Part shown: positions 22,300 to 34,210 of the stretch, one piece after another | Layout of the letters: each line of letters starts with the position of its first letter | Numbering within the stretch: position 1 is the first letter of the stretch | NCBI RefSeq assembly: GCF_020520425.1 | Contig: NC_079491.1 | Location: 45,870,027-45,934,026 of the forward strand | Direction of reading: 5' to 3' | DNA: 64,000 nucleotides | Source of the DNA: Spinacia oleracea | Taxonomy: Eukaryota > Streptophyta > Magnoliopsida > Caryophyllales > Amaranthaceae | Program-made: the position numbers and the translations under genes | The notes under the pieces: generated by a model | The model's database searches: none | What the model saw: the letters and a program-made list of their open reading frames with translations, nothing else | Told to the model about the DNA's origin: nothing

Positions 22300-24450
22300 T
22301 TGCTGCCTGGCCTTTTGGTCAGGCACAGCAGCCTCGGTGCCCAAAAAAAAAACACGTAGCAAAAAAAAACTTTTCGTAAAAATTGCTACGAGGGCGTAAG
22401 AAAGGCACTCGATTCTAAGAGCGACTAAAAAATAAAAATAAATAACTCTTTGTGTCGTCGTTAGGCCTCCTACGACGACAATGCTCGGCACCAAAACCGA
22501 GCATGCTAATTAAACGACCTTGAATGTCACATGGGCGAAGTATTCAAAAAAATAAATGTTCGAATAAAGTCTTCAAGAAAAAAATAATGTTCGAATAAAA
22601 AAAATAAATCCGAGTCTAGACTAGGCTATGCCAAAGTACAATCCAAATCCTAAGTCGTAGTTGTCTTATCTGTAGAATCGGTCCTAATGCTTGGTGTCGT
22701 TCTGCAAGTTAAAAGGTTAAACCATATTGAGTCTCCCTTCCTAACATTTAAATCAATGAGCACCCATATGTAATTGTCATCCCTTGCTAAGAATCTACGG
22801 TCTCAATACTCTCTCCCACCAATAAAAATAATATATTATAGTATTTGCAAAATGGAAACAGCCACATTCTGGAAATCATTCCCCCATAGTCGCACAACCC
22901 CCAAAGTGAACCTAAGGTATCAATACCATTGGCAAAAATTAATGGCCTTAAGGCTTATGATCACATTGGGTCACGACTATCATAGTCCTCTCGAACCACT
23001 CGCTCCTTTAAATACTCCTAAGTACGGACTAAAAGATTTTCCATAAATGCAACACGACAAACCATGAAAATACCCAAATCGGCATGCCATAAGGCTACCA
23101 CTGGGGTAAAGCAATACACACTAAGAGAGAAGCCGCACTAAGGATTCTAGCCTTGCAAAAATAAAAATTCGATCTCCCCAATTAACTACCTTGCCAACAT
23201 TAAGCGAAATGGCGCATGACAAATGAACACCCAAGGGTTAAAATCTAAAGTGTCAACCAACGAAAGTTATGGTCCAATTAGCCTAAGTCTGAGAGTCGCT
23301 TGGTCAAGTATTATAGGCTTATGCCACGTCATTATTTTGAGTATAGGCCACCTCCTTATATTCCTACACGGGTTATAATCAGAAAGATTAATGAAAGTTT
23401 GAGTCTAAATCACAATTTCCAATTAAATCCCAGAAACTGGAGTCTGAAAAGAAACAAAAAAAATTATTTTCGATGTAATTCTTCCGTTAAATTTCAATAA
23501 GGTAAAAACAACATTTTAAATCTACGCTATTTGCACATTTCAAGAAACGACTAAATACGCTTGCAAAGTAAGACAAAATTAAGGGTCCACCCTAGGCCTA
23601 CTAAAATTAAAGGTCCACTATGGGCCTACCAAACGAGGCTCACTCAGTCTCGCCTCTTGACTCAGAGACCACAACCATCTACCTTTTAGCCCAAACAAAA
23701 AATTGATTGAAGGATTTATGTTGGGGAGAAATCCCAAGCAAAAAGAAAAACAGAGAAAGAGAAAAGGGAGAGCGAAAAGAGCCATGAAATACTTAGCCCG
23801 TACCTCCCAAAGTGCGAAATCTACCCAAGTAAACGAATGAAAAGAATTAAGTCAACCAATTCAAATCATAAAATTCTACGATGTCTACCCTTTCCAATCC
23901 TTATGCTCTTAGACGCCTTCGCTCTGGGGTCCCTGTTCAGCTCATTTAACCCATCCATGTTCTCATTGCCATAACCCAACAAACCATTACCTCAACTCTT
24001 GTTTTTGAACTTGTTATTAACCGCAAACCACGCACGGCCATTGACACGTGCGTCATGCCCATCATTTCCAAAGTCCAAACCTGCTCTTACACCACCATTA
24101 GCATAATGACCATATAACTTGTTTGGATACGTCCTGTTGATATACCCTTGAGCCGTCCCTATGCTACTCATTGGCCTTGATTGATGTAAACTCGTGACAC
24201 TAGCCTGAGGCCGTAAAATATGAATCCTAGCAGACGTAATCCTTATGCTTGACCAATACCTATAAAAATTATCCTATCTCATTCAACCCATCCTTCAAAC
24301 CGTCTTAAGTCACGAATAAAAAAGGAAAACAAATGAAAAGTACAAAAAGGTAATAAATAATAAAAAAAGGAACTTTGCAAAGCGCCTCTAAAGTTAGTCT
24401 AAAAAGAAAAAAAACATTTAGCGCACCAAAAAAAGATCCGCCCAGAAATA

Positions 24451-24508
24451 ATTTTCAGCGCCCACAGCTGGGCGCCGAAATGTTTAGCGCCCCAGCCTGG
24501 GCGCTGAT
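24451..24508. repeat. Palindromic module 7
   Basis: The pair has CCCACAGCTGGGCGCC and CCCCAGCCTGGGCGC cores. It is followed by a PPT-like ACTTGGGGGG tract at 24581, the same order as module 1 and 1970-1985. Confidence 0.78.
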
Positions 24509-26522
24509 TCTCTCTGCTCGCCAAATTTTGTCCAGAAGTGCTCGTCATTTTATCCGCACATACACGGAAAAATAACGAACACTTGGGGGGTACAGCATGT
24601 ATTCAGATATACGTACCACCAAAAAAATACATGTACTCAAAAAAATATAAAACAAATTTTTGGCTTACGGCAAAACAGCAGTTTAAAATAATAATAAACT
24701 TCACTTATCTACCGTTTCGAATAATATGTTTCCACCTCAGAACATACTTATCGAATTCGGCATTCTAAGAAACCATTTTCTAGACTAAGAACTACGCAAG
24801 ACCTGATTCCAAATTAAATCTATTTAAGGCGGATACATAGGCAATCCATGATTCGGTCCAACCAATTTGCAAAAATATTAGAGCCTATAGAATAACAAGA
24901 ATAAGAAATAGAGTCCCTTATTGAAATTTAATTACTTGCAATCCAAGTCGAAAGAAAAATTTAAATCAAAGGAAGAATCCAAGTCATCAAAATGCCAAAA
25001 TTAATGAGCACACATCGAAAAATAATGAGGGCACGTACCCTTGCCAGAAGAGCACTCACACTCCTAGGCACTTAGCCAAGACTCAAAAGATCGCTTTGCC
25101 TCAATTTAATGGGGGCTAGCGCAAGCGTCCATGACCTCTAAAGTATTCGACTTAACCCTCCCTTAAAGCGAACTAACTCACTTAAAGACTTTCTTTCACC
25201 ACTAGACATAGTCGTTCGCTTAAAGACCTTCTTTCACCCCTAGACACAGTCATAATCGCCAACAAGTAGTAAAGGCAGTAAGCTTGCAATAAAGAGAATT
25301 GTTCTACGGCATTGCCCCATCGTTCCTTCGAACTCAGGGCACCCGTTCATGGTAATTCAAATGCTTGCTAATCCCCTTTGAAAAAAAAAGAAACAGACAT
25401 TGTGAATAGGACTTGGCACTTAACCAAGGCTCACCCTACTCAGACATATGACACGGACATCTAAAATCGAAATTTAAAAAGCATCGTTAATGGGAAGACA
25501 TAATAGCAACTGGGGGCTAAAAGATTGAAATGAAAGAGATAGGGAAAGAACTAAGTATACCTAGACCTTTTGTGCAGACATACACCAAGTAAATCTAAGT
25601 CCATTTGAAAACGGTTTATATTCCCGCAATTCTGGAAAAGATGGCCCTAAAAGCCTAAAAGCATATGCCAAACGGGCACAAGTATATCCTGACGCCTGCA
25701 CCCTGGCTTCCAGCAAATTCTTAGACAGCATTCCAAAATCGTAACAGTATTATGATTCACTCATGTAATCCTGTACGAACCCTTCTATAAGTCAACCTAC
25801 TTAGGACACCTCGGATTGTACACAGTAGGACTCGGATTTTAAATAATTTTCAAATGATTTTTAAAGACTTCTTCGAACATAATAAAGTGTCGTTGGTTTA
25901 AGCTTAGTATGCGTCTATCTCAACGTTGCAAGTGAGTCAAAAAGATTTTTAAACATGATTATAGGTAAAGAAAGGCACCTAGCTTTTGGTCAAGGCACAC
26001 TTCAACATGTGACTGCCTTGACCATGGCAATGTCGCACAATACGACATTCACAAGAAAAGTAGCAAATTACTACCCGAACGTACCTCGCACTTTACGAGT
26101 CTGGTTCAAACTATTCCATGTCACCATGAATGCATAAAGACGTATGCAAAGCATTATAGCACCAAGCCAATCCCGTAGCTACAATTGGGGGCTTGAGAAA
26201 AACACTCTAAAAATGCTCGAAATAACGATTTTATCGCAAATTCTCGACGCTAATGCTATACATACATCATAGGGGCACAATCCTAAGCTTTAATCGCGTA
26301 AAACGAACCTTAGAATGGCTACAACCCCTCCCAAATTCTAAGCGCTACTTAGAATATATAAAGTCACCCCACTAACAAGGGTAACTGAAAATCGCGAGTC
26401 ACCAAAACTCCGATCAAACCACTGCACATAACGCTCGCCCTATAAAGCGCCCGTTACACAGTCTACATTGTTCCAAAGCAAAAGCGAAAGAAAAAATACT
26501 GTCAAAGTTCTTCCCAAAAATC

Positions 26523-26580
26523 ATTTTCAACGCCCAGAGCTGGGCGCCGATATCTTTAACGCCCCAGCCTGGGCGCTGAA
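26523..26580. repeat. Palindromic module 8
   Basis: The pair has CGCCCAGAGCTGGGCGCC and GCCCCAGCCTGGGCGC cores. Confidence 0.78.
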
Positions 26581-27671
26581 TCTTTCTGCTAGCCATGTTT
26601 TGCCCAGATATAAAAATAAGAAAGAAACACCTATGAATCCTCGCATCGAACGAAGTAATAAGCCGTGCAAACCCACGCAGAAGGTGCCACACTTATTCAA
26701 GCACCTGAACAAGGCATGATGAAATACTCCAATGCAAAAAATAATAATATCCCAACACCTGGAGGAATGTTCTAAGACACGCCGTTAGGCCACACAAGCC
26801 TACGTCGCACCATAAAGTTTAACCATCCCACAGTACAAGTCTAAAAAAGAGAGTAAGGCATACTGCACTAATGCGGGCACGACCAAAGAGTATGTGTAAA
26901 AGAGGCAAAGATTACTCATCACCCAAATTCAAAATGCAAGCCACACGACTTCTACATTAAGGATTAAAGGTAGCAAAATATTACCTACCACGAAAGGGAT
27001 AGCTCGCACCTACACGAGCAGAACCCCAAGGCATCTTTCTCGAAAGAACCTACAAAAATCGTACGCCAAAAGGAAGCATCCCAACATGCATACTTGGGGG
27101 CTCCAAGCTACGAAACGACCATAGCAAAATAAAAAAAAATCTCGAAGCAAATGTTTGAACAATCGAAAGGGCACGGTGTTTGAGCCCACTTCATGAATGG
27201 GCCTGAACCCTATCAAGCTTCTAAGCAAACTATTCAAAATCAGTCATTGCTCAAAAAAAATGATTCAAGCAAGCTGATTAATGGAACCGCACACAACGGC
27301 CATTCTATGAACGCTCGTTCGCACATACATATCATCATTCTAAGTATCGAACATTCACGAACGCGTTCAAAAGGAAAAATATACAACAACAAGAGCGGTC
27401 AAAGTCTTACGCCTCAAGGTATGTTCCTCGGGCCAAATAGACTCGCCCAACTATTGCAATAACTATACGCCTTAAGAGCAACAGTTCCTTAAAATAATCG
27501 CCCCAAAGCGACAAGCACCGTAGTCCACCAATCGGCTACGACTTCTCAAGAAAATCATCACGTTCTAAAAAAAAAGAAAAAAAAAAGAGAAGAAAATACA
27601 TAGAAATTCCAAGTGAAATAAACGAATGAACAAGAGGCCAACTGTGTCATCAAAAGACTAGCCCAAACAAC

Positions 27672-27730
27672 ATTTTCAACGCCCCACCTGGGGCGTGAAT
27701 TATTTCAACGCCCAGGCCTGGGCGCCGAAA
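27672..27730. repeat. Palindromic module 9
   Basis: The pair consists of GCCCCACCTGGGGC and the near-consensus CGCCCAGGCCTGGGCGCC. Confidence 0.78.
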
Positions 27731-28315
27731 ATGAACCCAGGCTCAAAAAAGGCCCTAACTTCTATTGGGCCCTGCCGCATCCATTTGACTCGAAAATTGC
27801 CAATTTCCTTACTGAAAGTTGCACCTCACGACTTTGTCAAGAGTAGCACACCACTATGAAGATCGCTCGCACTTACGAGCACGATCCCAAACACAATCAA
27901 GGACATTACAAAATGCGTATCCCCAAAGAACCTGTTTGACAAGAACTGACCGCCAAGCACGAGTACTTGGTGGCTCGAAAGGAAAAAATATATCTCAAAA
28001 GAGATATGCAAAATTAAAACAATATTCCCAGACTACGCTATGCGAAGTCCGGTGTTTCGATAAATTCAAAAAAATAAAACCGGATTACGACCTCCAAGAC
28101 AAAGGTCGCCGTTGATACTTGCACATAGTCCCCTAATCAAGGACCCAGGTAGTGGCAAAATTGAGCCAAAAAGACTAGCTCAAAACCATGAAAGATGATG
28201 ACCACCAGATAATGGTCCGTCTAAGCACGTTGTCAACCCACATTCAGGTTGTAACTAAATCCGAGCATCCCTCGAAAGAAAACAAAATTCTTCAAAACAC
28301 AAAAACAGGCTCGCC

Positions 28316-28690
28316 CACCTCCAGGGGCGGGGTCTGCGTCACTAGCCGCGCAGGTCCTCAGTTTTCAAAAATAAAGTCTTCAAATTCAAAATAGGCTCGC
28401 CATCTTCAGCCGGCAGGGTCTACGTCACAAACCATGTAGGTCCTTATTTTCAAAAAAGCAAAACGAATTTCAAAATAGATTCGTCCACTTCTATCGGACG
28501 GGGTGTCCACCCTTAGCGGACAGGTTCGCCATCTTTAGCCGGCGGGGTCTACGTCACAAACCGCGTAGGTCCTTATTTTCAAAATTCAAAAACAGATTCG
28601 TCCACTTCTATCGGACGGGGTGTCCACCCTTAGCGGACAGGCTCGCCATCTTTAGCCGGCGGGGTCTGCATCACTAACCGTGCAGGTCCT
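28316..28690. repeat. Tandem repeat zone, about 117-129 bp period
   Basis: The GCCATCTT-AGCCGGC segment recurs at 28399, 28528 and 28645. It is homologous to the array at 5401-5790 but less regular. Confidence 0.8.
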
Positions 28691-29197
28691 TAGTCGCTGC
28701 AGCGATAACTTTTTCTGGTTTTCCCTTTTCCAAAAATTAAAAGGATTGGTTTTCCGTTTTTTCCAAAAAAAAAGCGATGTGCTGGATTTTCCTTCGTTTT
28801 ACGTCCCATAAAAACAAGGGGGTTTTCTCGTTTAGCTAGCCCTGAAAATAAGAATCTTTAAAAACACTTTTACCTCGTGATTGGGCTTGGCCAGGCCCAA
28901 TTACACTTTATAGCTTTGATTTCGAAAACATCTGTAGCTACTCCCAATGACAAAGTGAGGGAGTTTCTACGCACCTTTAGATCCTTCCAATGACAAAGTG
29001 AGGAAGTTTCTATACCATCAGTTGACAAATCCCAATGACACGTGAGGGATATATCGACACTTCAAGTGATGACCCTTAAGTCAAATGTTATCACTCGGGG
29101 GCTCGTAAGACCCTCGCAAAACAGGTCACATACACCATGGCTTGTGTGACGCACTCCGTCTAATACTTTGACCATCGTCTCATCCCGAGACTCAATC

Positions 29198-29212
29198 AAA
29201 GTGGGGGCTAAC
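29198..29212 (+). promoter_or_regulatory. Polypurine tract
   Basis: AAAGTGGGGGCTAAC directly precedes the 3' LTR. Confidence 0.8.
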
Positions 29213-30709
29213 TGTAGACACCTACATTTGTCCCCATTCCCGAAAGGGAAGGTTCGATGATGAAAACATAAATCTCCACTTGACAACGCATCTCCTATAA
29301 AATAAACGAATCTCAATTCCCCTTTTCATTTCACCCGAAACCTGCTATTTATGGAAACCTGCTAAAAATAGTAACTGCCGTAAAGGGTAGCTTCTAAAAG
29401 TGGCAAGTCATAAAAAATAGAAACCTGTCAGAATTAGGTGTTGCACTCCAACATAAATCCTAAATGAGATAGAAAACTGCGAGAATCCTATTCCTAATAT
29501 GATTCGGAAATAAGAGTTACGTATTAATTAAAATCCTAACGAGCCTAGAGTTCGTAACGGGCCCAGACGCATTCCGTCATGAAATTGATACGCAATGAAA
29601 GACTCGATTAAATCTCAAACACTCCGGATTCTAGGAATCTGAATCTGACAAAGAAACGGCCCAAACAGCAATTTCAACGCCGAGCCCTGGGCGCTGAAAT
29701 TGCCTGGATCCTATTTTCAACGCCCAGAGCTGGGCGCCGAAATCTTTGACGCCCAGGCCTGAGCGCTGAAAATACCTGGGTACGTGTTTTTTCCTAATTC
29801 TTTGTGGATTAGAACTCTGCAATTCTATCTTTCCACGAACTCTTCCCTATAAATACAGCCCCAAATTCGACGTGAAGACACAACACATAATTCATATTAT
29901 GAGTATTGACTCCAACCCTTAGCCTAAGCCTCACGCTGCGAAATTGTTCACGCGTTCTGTCGCAATCGATCCATAAATCGAACAGAACGTATCCTGTCCC
30001 ATAATTTAAGATTCGTTAAATAAAAAGGAGAAATAGCAAAGTCAAAGTGGTTAGTTTTCTAAGAACCGTGACGCACCTCTCAAGGGTGCGTCGTAATGTC
30101 TCCCTTTTCGATGATTTAATTGCTTTCCTCACCCTTTTTATTAACTGTTAAACTAACTAAATCTGATTGTTCTATCACGCCTAACAAATATAATATTTTT
30201 AGGAAATTGGATTATCATGCTAGGTCCCTTAATGCTATTTAAATCAGATAATCGCGATCGATCTAGTATTATATGTTGCATATTGCTAAAATCAACTCAG
30301 ATTAGTTTAATAGTTAACGCATGTCCCTTCAATTATTTATGCTGAGCTAGTAAGGATATCCTGCCTCTGGAGTTATCGACGAGCGAAGTACTCCTCTCGG
30401 TAGTTACAGTCCCCCGAACCCTCAATCTCTACCTTGCGGGTGTATGTTGAGAGATCCCCACACCAGGGATCACAAGGGAACCTACGGCCGTCGTGGTCAA
30501 ACATAATTGCACTCCCTTTATGTCACGATAACCGGGTTTTGTCAGTTTTTCTCATTGTTGTTAAAAACTGAATGGCGACTCCTATATTACTAGTCAATTG
30601 GGTGTAAACTCACTTGAAATCCAATTACACTTGATTGAATAAAAAGAATCATCACACCCACGAGGGACGAGGTCACGCATTAGCCTCGTGCTTTTTCGAC
30701 CCCCTCACA
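29213..30709 (+). repeat. P-family 3' LTR (1497 bp)
   Basis: Same length as the 5' LTR with scattered substitutions, several of them in the palindromic module at 29671-29772 (for example CAGGCCTGAGCGC). The TATA box is at 29848-29855. Confidence 0.93.
29671..29772. repeat. Palindromic module 10 (3' LTR, three units)
   Basis: Same layout as module 5, with substitutions that break the symmetry of the first and last units. Confidence 0.8.
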
Positions 30710-30714
30710 TGCCC

Positions 30715-30895
30715 CATTCGGTATCTTGTCTATTATAAAAAGAGAAACAAATAAAGGTACATAAACAAAGTTATTTTCATCCCCATCCATCACATGTGGC
30801 AATCATAGTGTCATTCTCATCCACCCTTTACTTCGATAATCATACCTACTTAATCATTTTATATTTAATATCATTATCCGAGCACTTAACAACTA
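30715..30895 (+). repeat. Dispersed repeat, copy B
   Basis: Similar to 19145-19335. The P element inserted at its left edge, and the Athila LTR starts just after it. Confidence 0.5.
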
Positions 30896-31217
30896 CTCCA
30901 TGATATGCGTGTTTTAGATGATGTTTTTACCCCTGTCCCTTAGTACTTTTACGCGTTAAATGAGCTCTTAGGAGCCGTTTTTAGTACTAATCTGTGTATT
31001 TGAGTGTGCCTTGAGTTTCAGGACTACTTAGTGAGAAATTGGTCTTTTTAGACCTGTTTGATGATGATTTAGGCCACTACACGATCCTGAGGGGATTCGG
31101 GACGACTATTGTCGACTTACGGGAGCCTTAGATGTTCATGATTGAGCCCCGGAAGTTAGACTCGGTGTTGCGGACGAAGGGCGGTTCACTTAGCTCTCTG
31201 CCCGGTTGATTGCCCCT

Positions 31218-31473
31218 CGCCCACCGGGCAAGCAAGCAGAAAAGAGCAGCAGGCAACAGGCGCCCGGCGGGCGGTGCTTCGTCCGGTGCCCACCGGGCAC
31301 CCATTAAAAGCAGCAGCAGCAAAAATGTCATCTCGCCCGACGGGCGAGTGACGCCCGACCGGGCTCGTGCAGATGGATTCCAGAAGTCTCCCTCCGCCCG
31401 GCGGGCAGACCTGCGCCCGTCGGGCGGATTTCGAGCTGACCGCCCGTCAGGCGGAAGGTCGCCCGACAGGGCG
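31218..31473. repeat. Array of GCCCG-N-CGGGC palindromes in Athila LTR
   Basis: About nine short inverted repeats, for example CTCGCCCGACGGGCGAG at 31332-31348, GCGCCCGTCGGGCGG at 31413-31427 and GGTGCCCACCGGGCACC near 31286. The last unit ends about 65 bp before the TATA box. Confidence 0.85.
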
Positions 31474-31537
31474 ACGACAACCTGGGCGGGTTCTGCGCGT
31501 TTTATTTTCCGGTTTTATTTTGTTATTTTGGGAAAAC

Positions 31538-31545
31538 TATAAATA
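31538..31545 (+). promoter_or_regulatory. Athila LTR TATA box
   Basis: TATAAATA downstream of the palindrome array. Confidence 0.65.
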
Positions 31546-32360
31546 CTAGGCCCTATTATTTTAGTTGACACCTTTATTTCTAGGATTGAACCTTAGTATT
31601 ATTTCCCTTAGCCTAGTTTTCTCTCTAATTTATGCAAAAACACTTAGTTTAATTCTCAATAAAAATTCAAGCTTTCACTTTCCTTTGTTCTTCAAATAGG
31701 TATTTTTTCTTATTTTGATTAATTGTATTGCTTTAATAATGCTTTCAATTATGATTATCACTTTGTTTATTGTCAACATGCTTGAGTAGTCTAATTTCTA
31801 GGGTTGGAGATCCATGAATAATATGAAGGGATATTGAATGATGGTGATTGTTGGCATTGTAATTAATTCCTATTGATTGATTTATTTCACTATACAATTA
31901 GATTTGCGCAGTTTTAATTGTGGTAGTTATGCAATATCAAATTAAGATTCGAGAGATGCAATTTGATGTTTAGGCTTGTGTCAATAGGTGGAATTAGAGT
32001 TAATACGTAGCGAGAGCCCGTTAATTCTAAGTCTATGATTAGTATCGACTTGAGAGAGCATGCTAGCCTAATTAATTACTTTGTTGATTATCGTGATTGT
32101 TCATTCTCCTGGATTATTATTTGTTGGTGAACCTATGCCCTAGATTCCTTAATACATTGATTCATTCTTGTTTAATTATCGTTCGTAGTCTTAGCATACA
32201 AACCATCAACCAATTCCTGTTCCCAATAGTCTAGTTTAATTAATTGATAGTAGAAAGAACGCCTGTTTCCCTGTGGATTCGATCCTGACTTCCCTTGCTA
32301 CCTAGCTAGTGGACTTAGGTTATTTTTTATTAGGTGATACGACTTAAGCCTGTCAAATTT

Positions 32361-32378
32361 TGGCGTCGTTGCCGGGGA
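32361..32378 (+). promoter_or_regulatory. Athila primer binding site
   Basis: TGGCGTCGTTGCCGGGGA differs by one base from the TGGCGCCGTTGCCGGGGA site usual for Athila elements, which is thought to pair with tRNA-Asp. Confidence 0.75.
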
Positions 32379-32489
32379 AACGGTTTTATTTTCTATTGTT
32401 GATTGCTTATCCTTGATTATTGTTTGTTACTACTCAAGGAACTCACGCTCCTTGAGACCGGATCTCACATTGTTTTGTAGTCTTTGTCT

Positions 32490-34210
32490 ATGCCCAGGAC
32501 CGTAGGTACTAGTAATCTTACTCCATTCGATCCTGAGCCCGAAAGAACCTTTTGTAGACGAAGAACTTTCGTTGCACAGTGTGGGAATTACTCTGATTCT
32601 GATCATAATATTGGCGATCTTTTTCCTTCAGATATAGATTCAGTTTCAGAGATAGAGATGGGTGACGAAACTCCACTACCGCCACCTACCCCACGGCTTA
32701 CAGACTATTCTAAGCCAAGTTTGTCCGTGCTACCAAAGGCAATCATGGCTTCTATTGCAGCTGAGACCTTCAAGATTGAGCCTGCATTGATTAACATGAT
32801 TGAGAGACGCCAGTACGGTGGGGAACCAGGTGAAGATCCAAATCTTCACATACAGTCCTTCATCCAATATTATTCCACCATCAAGCAAAAGGGATTGACT
32901 CCGGAGCAGACTATTGAGATACTTTTCCCGTTCTCTCTGAGTGGGAAAGCTAAGTTATGGATTAATGGGTTGAATCGGGCAACTTGGAAAATCACTAATT
33001 GGGAGTCCTTGGCCCTTGCTTTTTATGTTAAATATTTTCCACCTGAGAAAATGGCTCGTCTGAGGGGTCAGATATTAGGTATCTCACAACAAGCAGATGA
33101 GAGTTTGTTCGAGGTCTAGGAGAGATTCAAGGGCTTGCAGAGAGAGTGCCCGCACCATGGTTTGGATGATTAGTTCTTAATTCAGCAGTTTTATAATGGT
33201 CTGGGTAATGAGTCTAGATGTCTGTTAGATTCAGTTGCCAGTGGGAGATTCATGCAACTTGAGGTGCCTAGAGCTATGGAGGTGATTGAGGAGATAGCCA
33301 TTCACAATGCCTAGTATGGGAATCCTATAGGTCTATCTAATAGGGGTGGTAAGCATGATTTTAATTCTATTGAACAATTAACTGCCCAATTGACTGCTTT
33401 ACACTATAAGTTTGATAATATGCAAGCAGCCAATGCTCAATCTGCCCAACCTGTTAGTGTAGCTGCTATGAGTGCCCAACCTGCTACTGTTTGTGAAAGT
33501 TGTGGAATGTCTGGTCATTATGCACAGGAATGTAGGAGCTCTGTTGAACAATGTAACGCATTTCAATCCTACAAACAAAACAGCCCATTCTCCAACTCTT
33601 ACAATGAGGGCTACAAAAACAACCCTCTACTATCCTACAGGAGCAACAATATCCAGAACCCTCACCAAGTCCAACATCCACCACAACAACCATACCAACC
33701 CCCACATCAACAATCATACCAACCACGGAACAACTACAACCAACAGTCTAGTGGACCACCTGGGTTCCCTAGACAACACACATCACCTCCACCACCACCA
33801 CCTCAAGCCACACAGCCTGACCCTATGCTAGTAGAGATGAGAAACATGATGCTACAAATGCAAAAATCTCTTAGTGAAAAGGATGCAAAGATCGATGCTC
33901 TTACTGCTCACAACAAGATCATTCATACGCAGTTGGCACAGATGGCTACTACTATTGCAGGGAGGCCACCAGACCAATTTCCTTCACAGCCCGAAAATAG
34001 GGAAACTGCAAATGCAATTACATTGAGGAGTGGTAGGGGTTATGATGGTCCTTCTATGCCAATTGAGGTTGATTCTGGGGTGTCTGCTAGTGGTCTGGTC
34101 AGTGAGGAAGTCCTAGAGATAGTCATGGATGGTAAGGAAGTTGAAAAGGTAGTCAATGAAAATGAGGCTACAACTGAGGTTAAGAAGGGGACAGATATTC
34201 AAGTACCACC
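32490..34210 (+). pseudogene. gag: Athila gag, three nonsense changes, 3' end cut by solo LTR
   Basis: The first good ATG is at 32490. The gag core (about 32750-33280) includes the FPFSLSGKAKLWINGL and KYFPPEKMARLRGQI segments typical of plant gypsy gag. A zinc knuckle CX2CX4HX4C (CESCGMSGHYAQEC) is near 33490-33535. A Gln/Pro/Asn-rich stretch follows (33540-33840), then a possible coiled coil (33835-33960). In-frame TAG stops lie at 33117, 33171 and 33312. The first two fall where this family normally has Trp and the third where Gln is likely, so all three fit single transitions. The frame is cut at 34210 by a P-family solo LTR and resumes at 35684. Confidence 0.9.

Larger units (their letters stand above)
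21478..28300. other. Gene-less interior of the P-family element
   Basis: About 6.8 kb with no frame above 110 residues and no gag or pol similarity. Its 23.5-24.9 kb and 27.8-28.3 kb parts follow the same motif order as 1.3-2.3 kb and 4.8-5.3 kb of the gag-bearing copy. Palindromic modules lie at 22241, 24451, 26523 and 27672. PPT-like tracts lie at 24581, 25109, 25511, 26181 and 27091. The antisense gene is missing from between the corresponding blocks. Confidence 0.75.
19961..30709 (+). mobile_element. P-family element without genes (large retrotransposon derivative)
   Basis: Two 1497-bp LTRs bound a 7.8-kb internal region. The 5-bp target duplication TGCCC is at 19956-19960 and 30710-30714. 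A primer site (21459-21477) and a polypurine tract (29198-29212) are present. The internal region lacks gag, pol and the antisense gene but keeps family landmarks: five palindromic modules between or within the LTRs, PPT-like tracts and the 117-bp repeats. The LTRs differ at only a handful of positions by eye, so the copy is fairly young. Confidence 0.92.
30901..32355 (+). repeat. Athila-like 5' LTR (1455 bp)
   Basis: It begins TGATATGCGTG and ends AAGCCTGTCA, followed after five bases by the primer site. U3 holds a dense set of GC palindromes (31218-31473) and a TATA box (31538). No pair LTR is visible to confirm the left edge. Confidence 0.8.
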
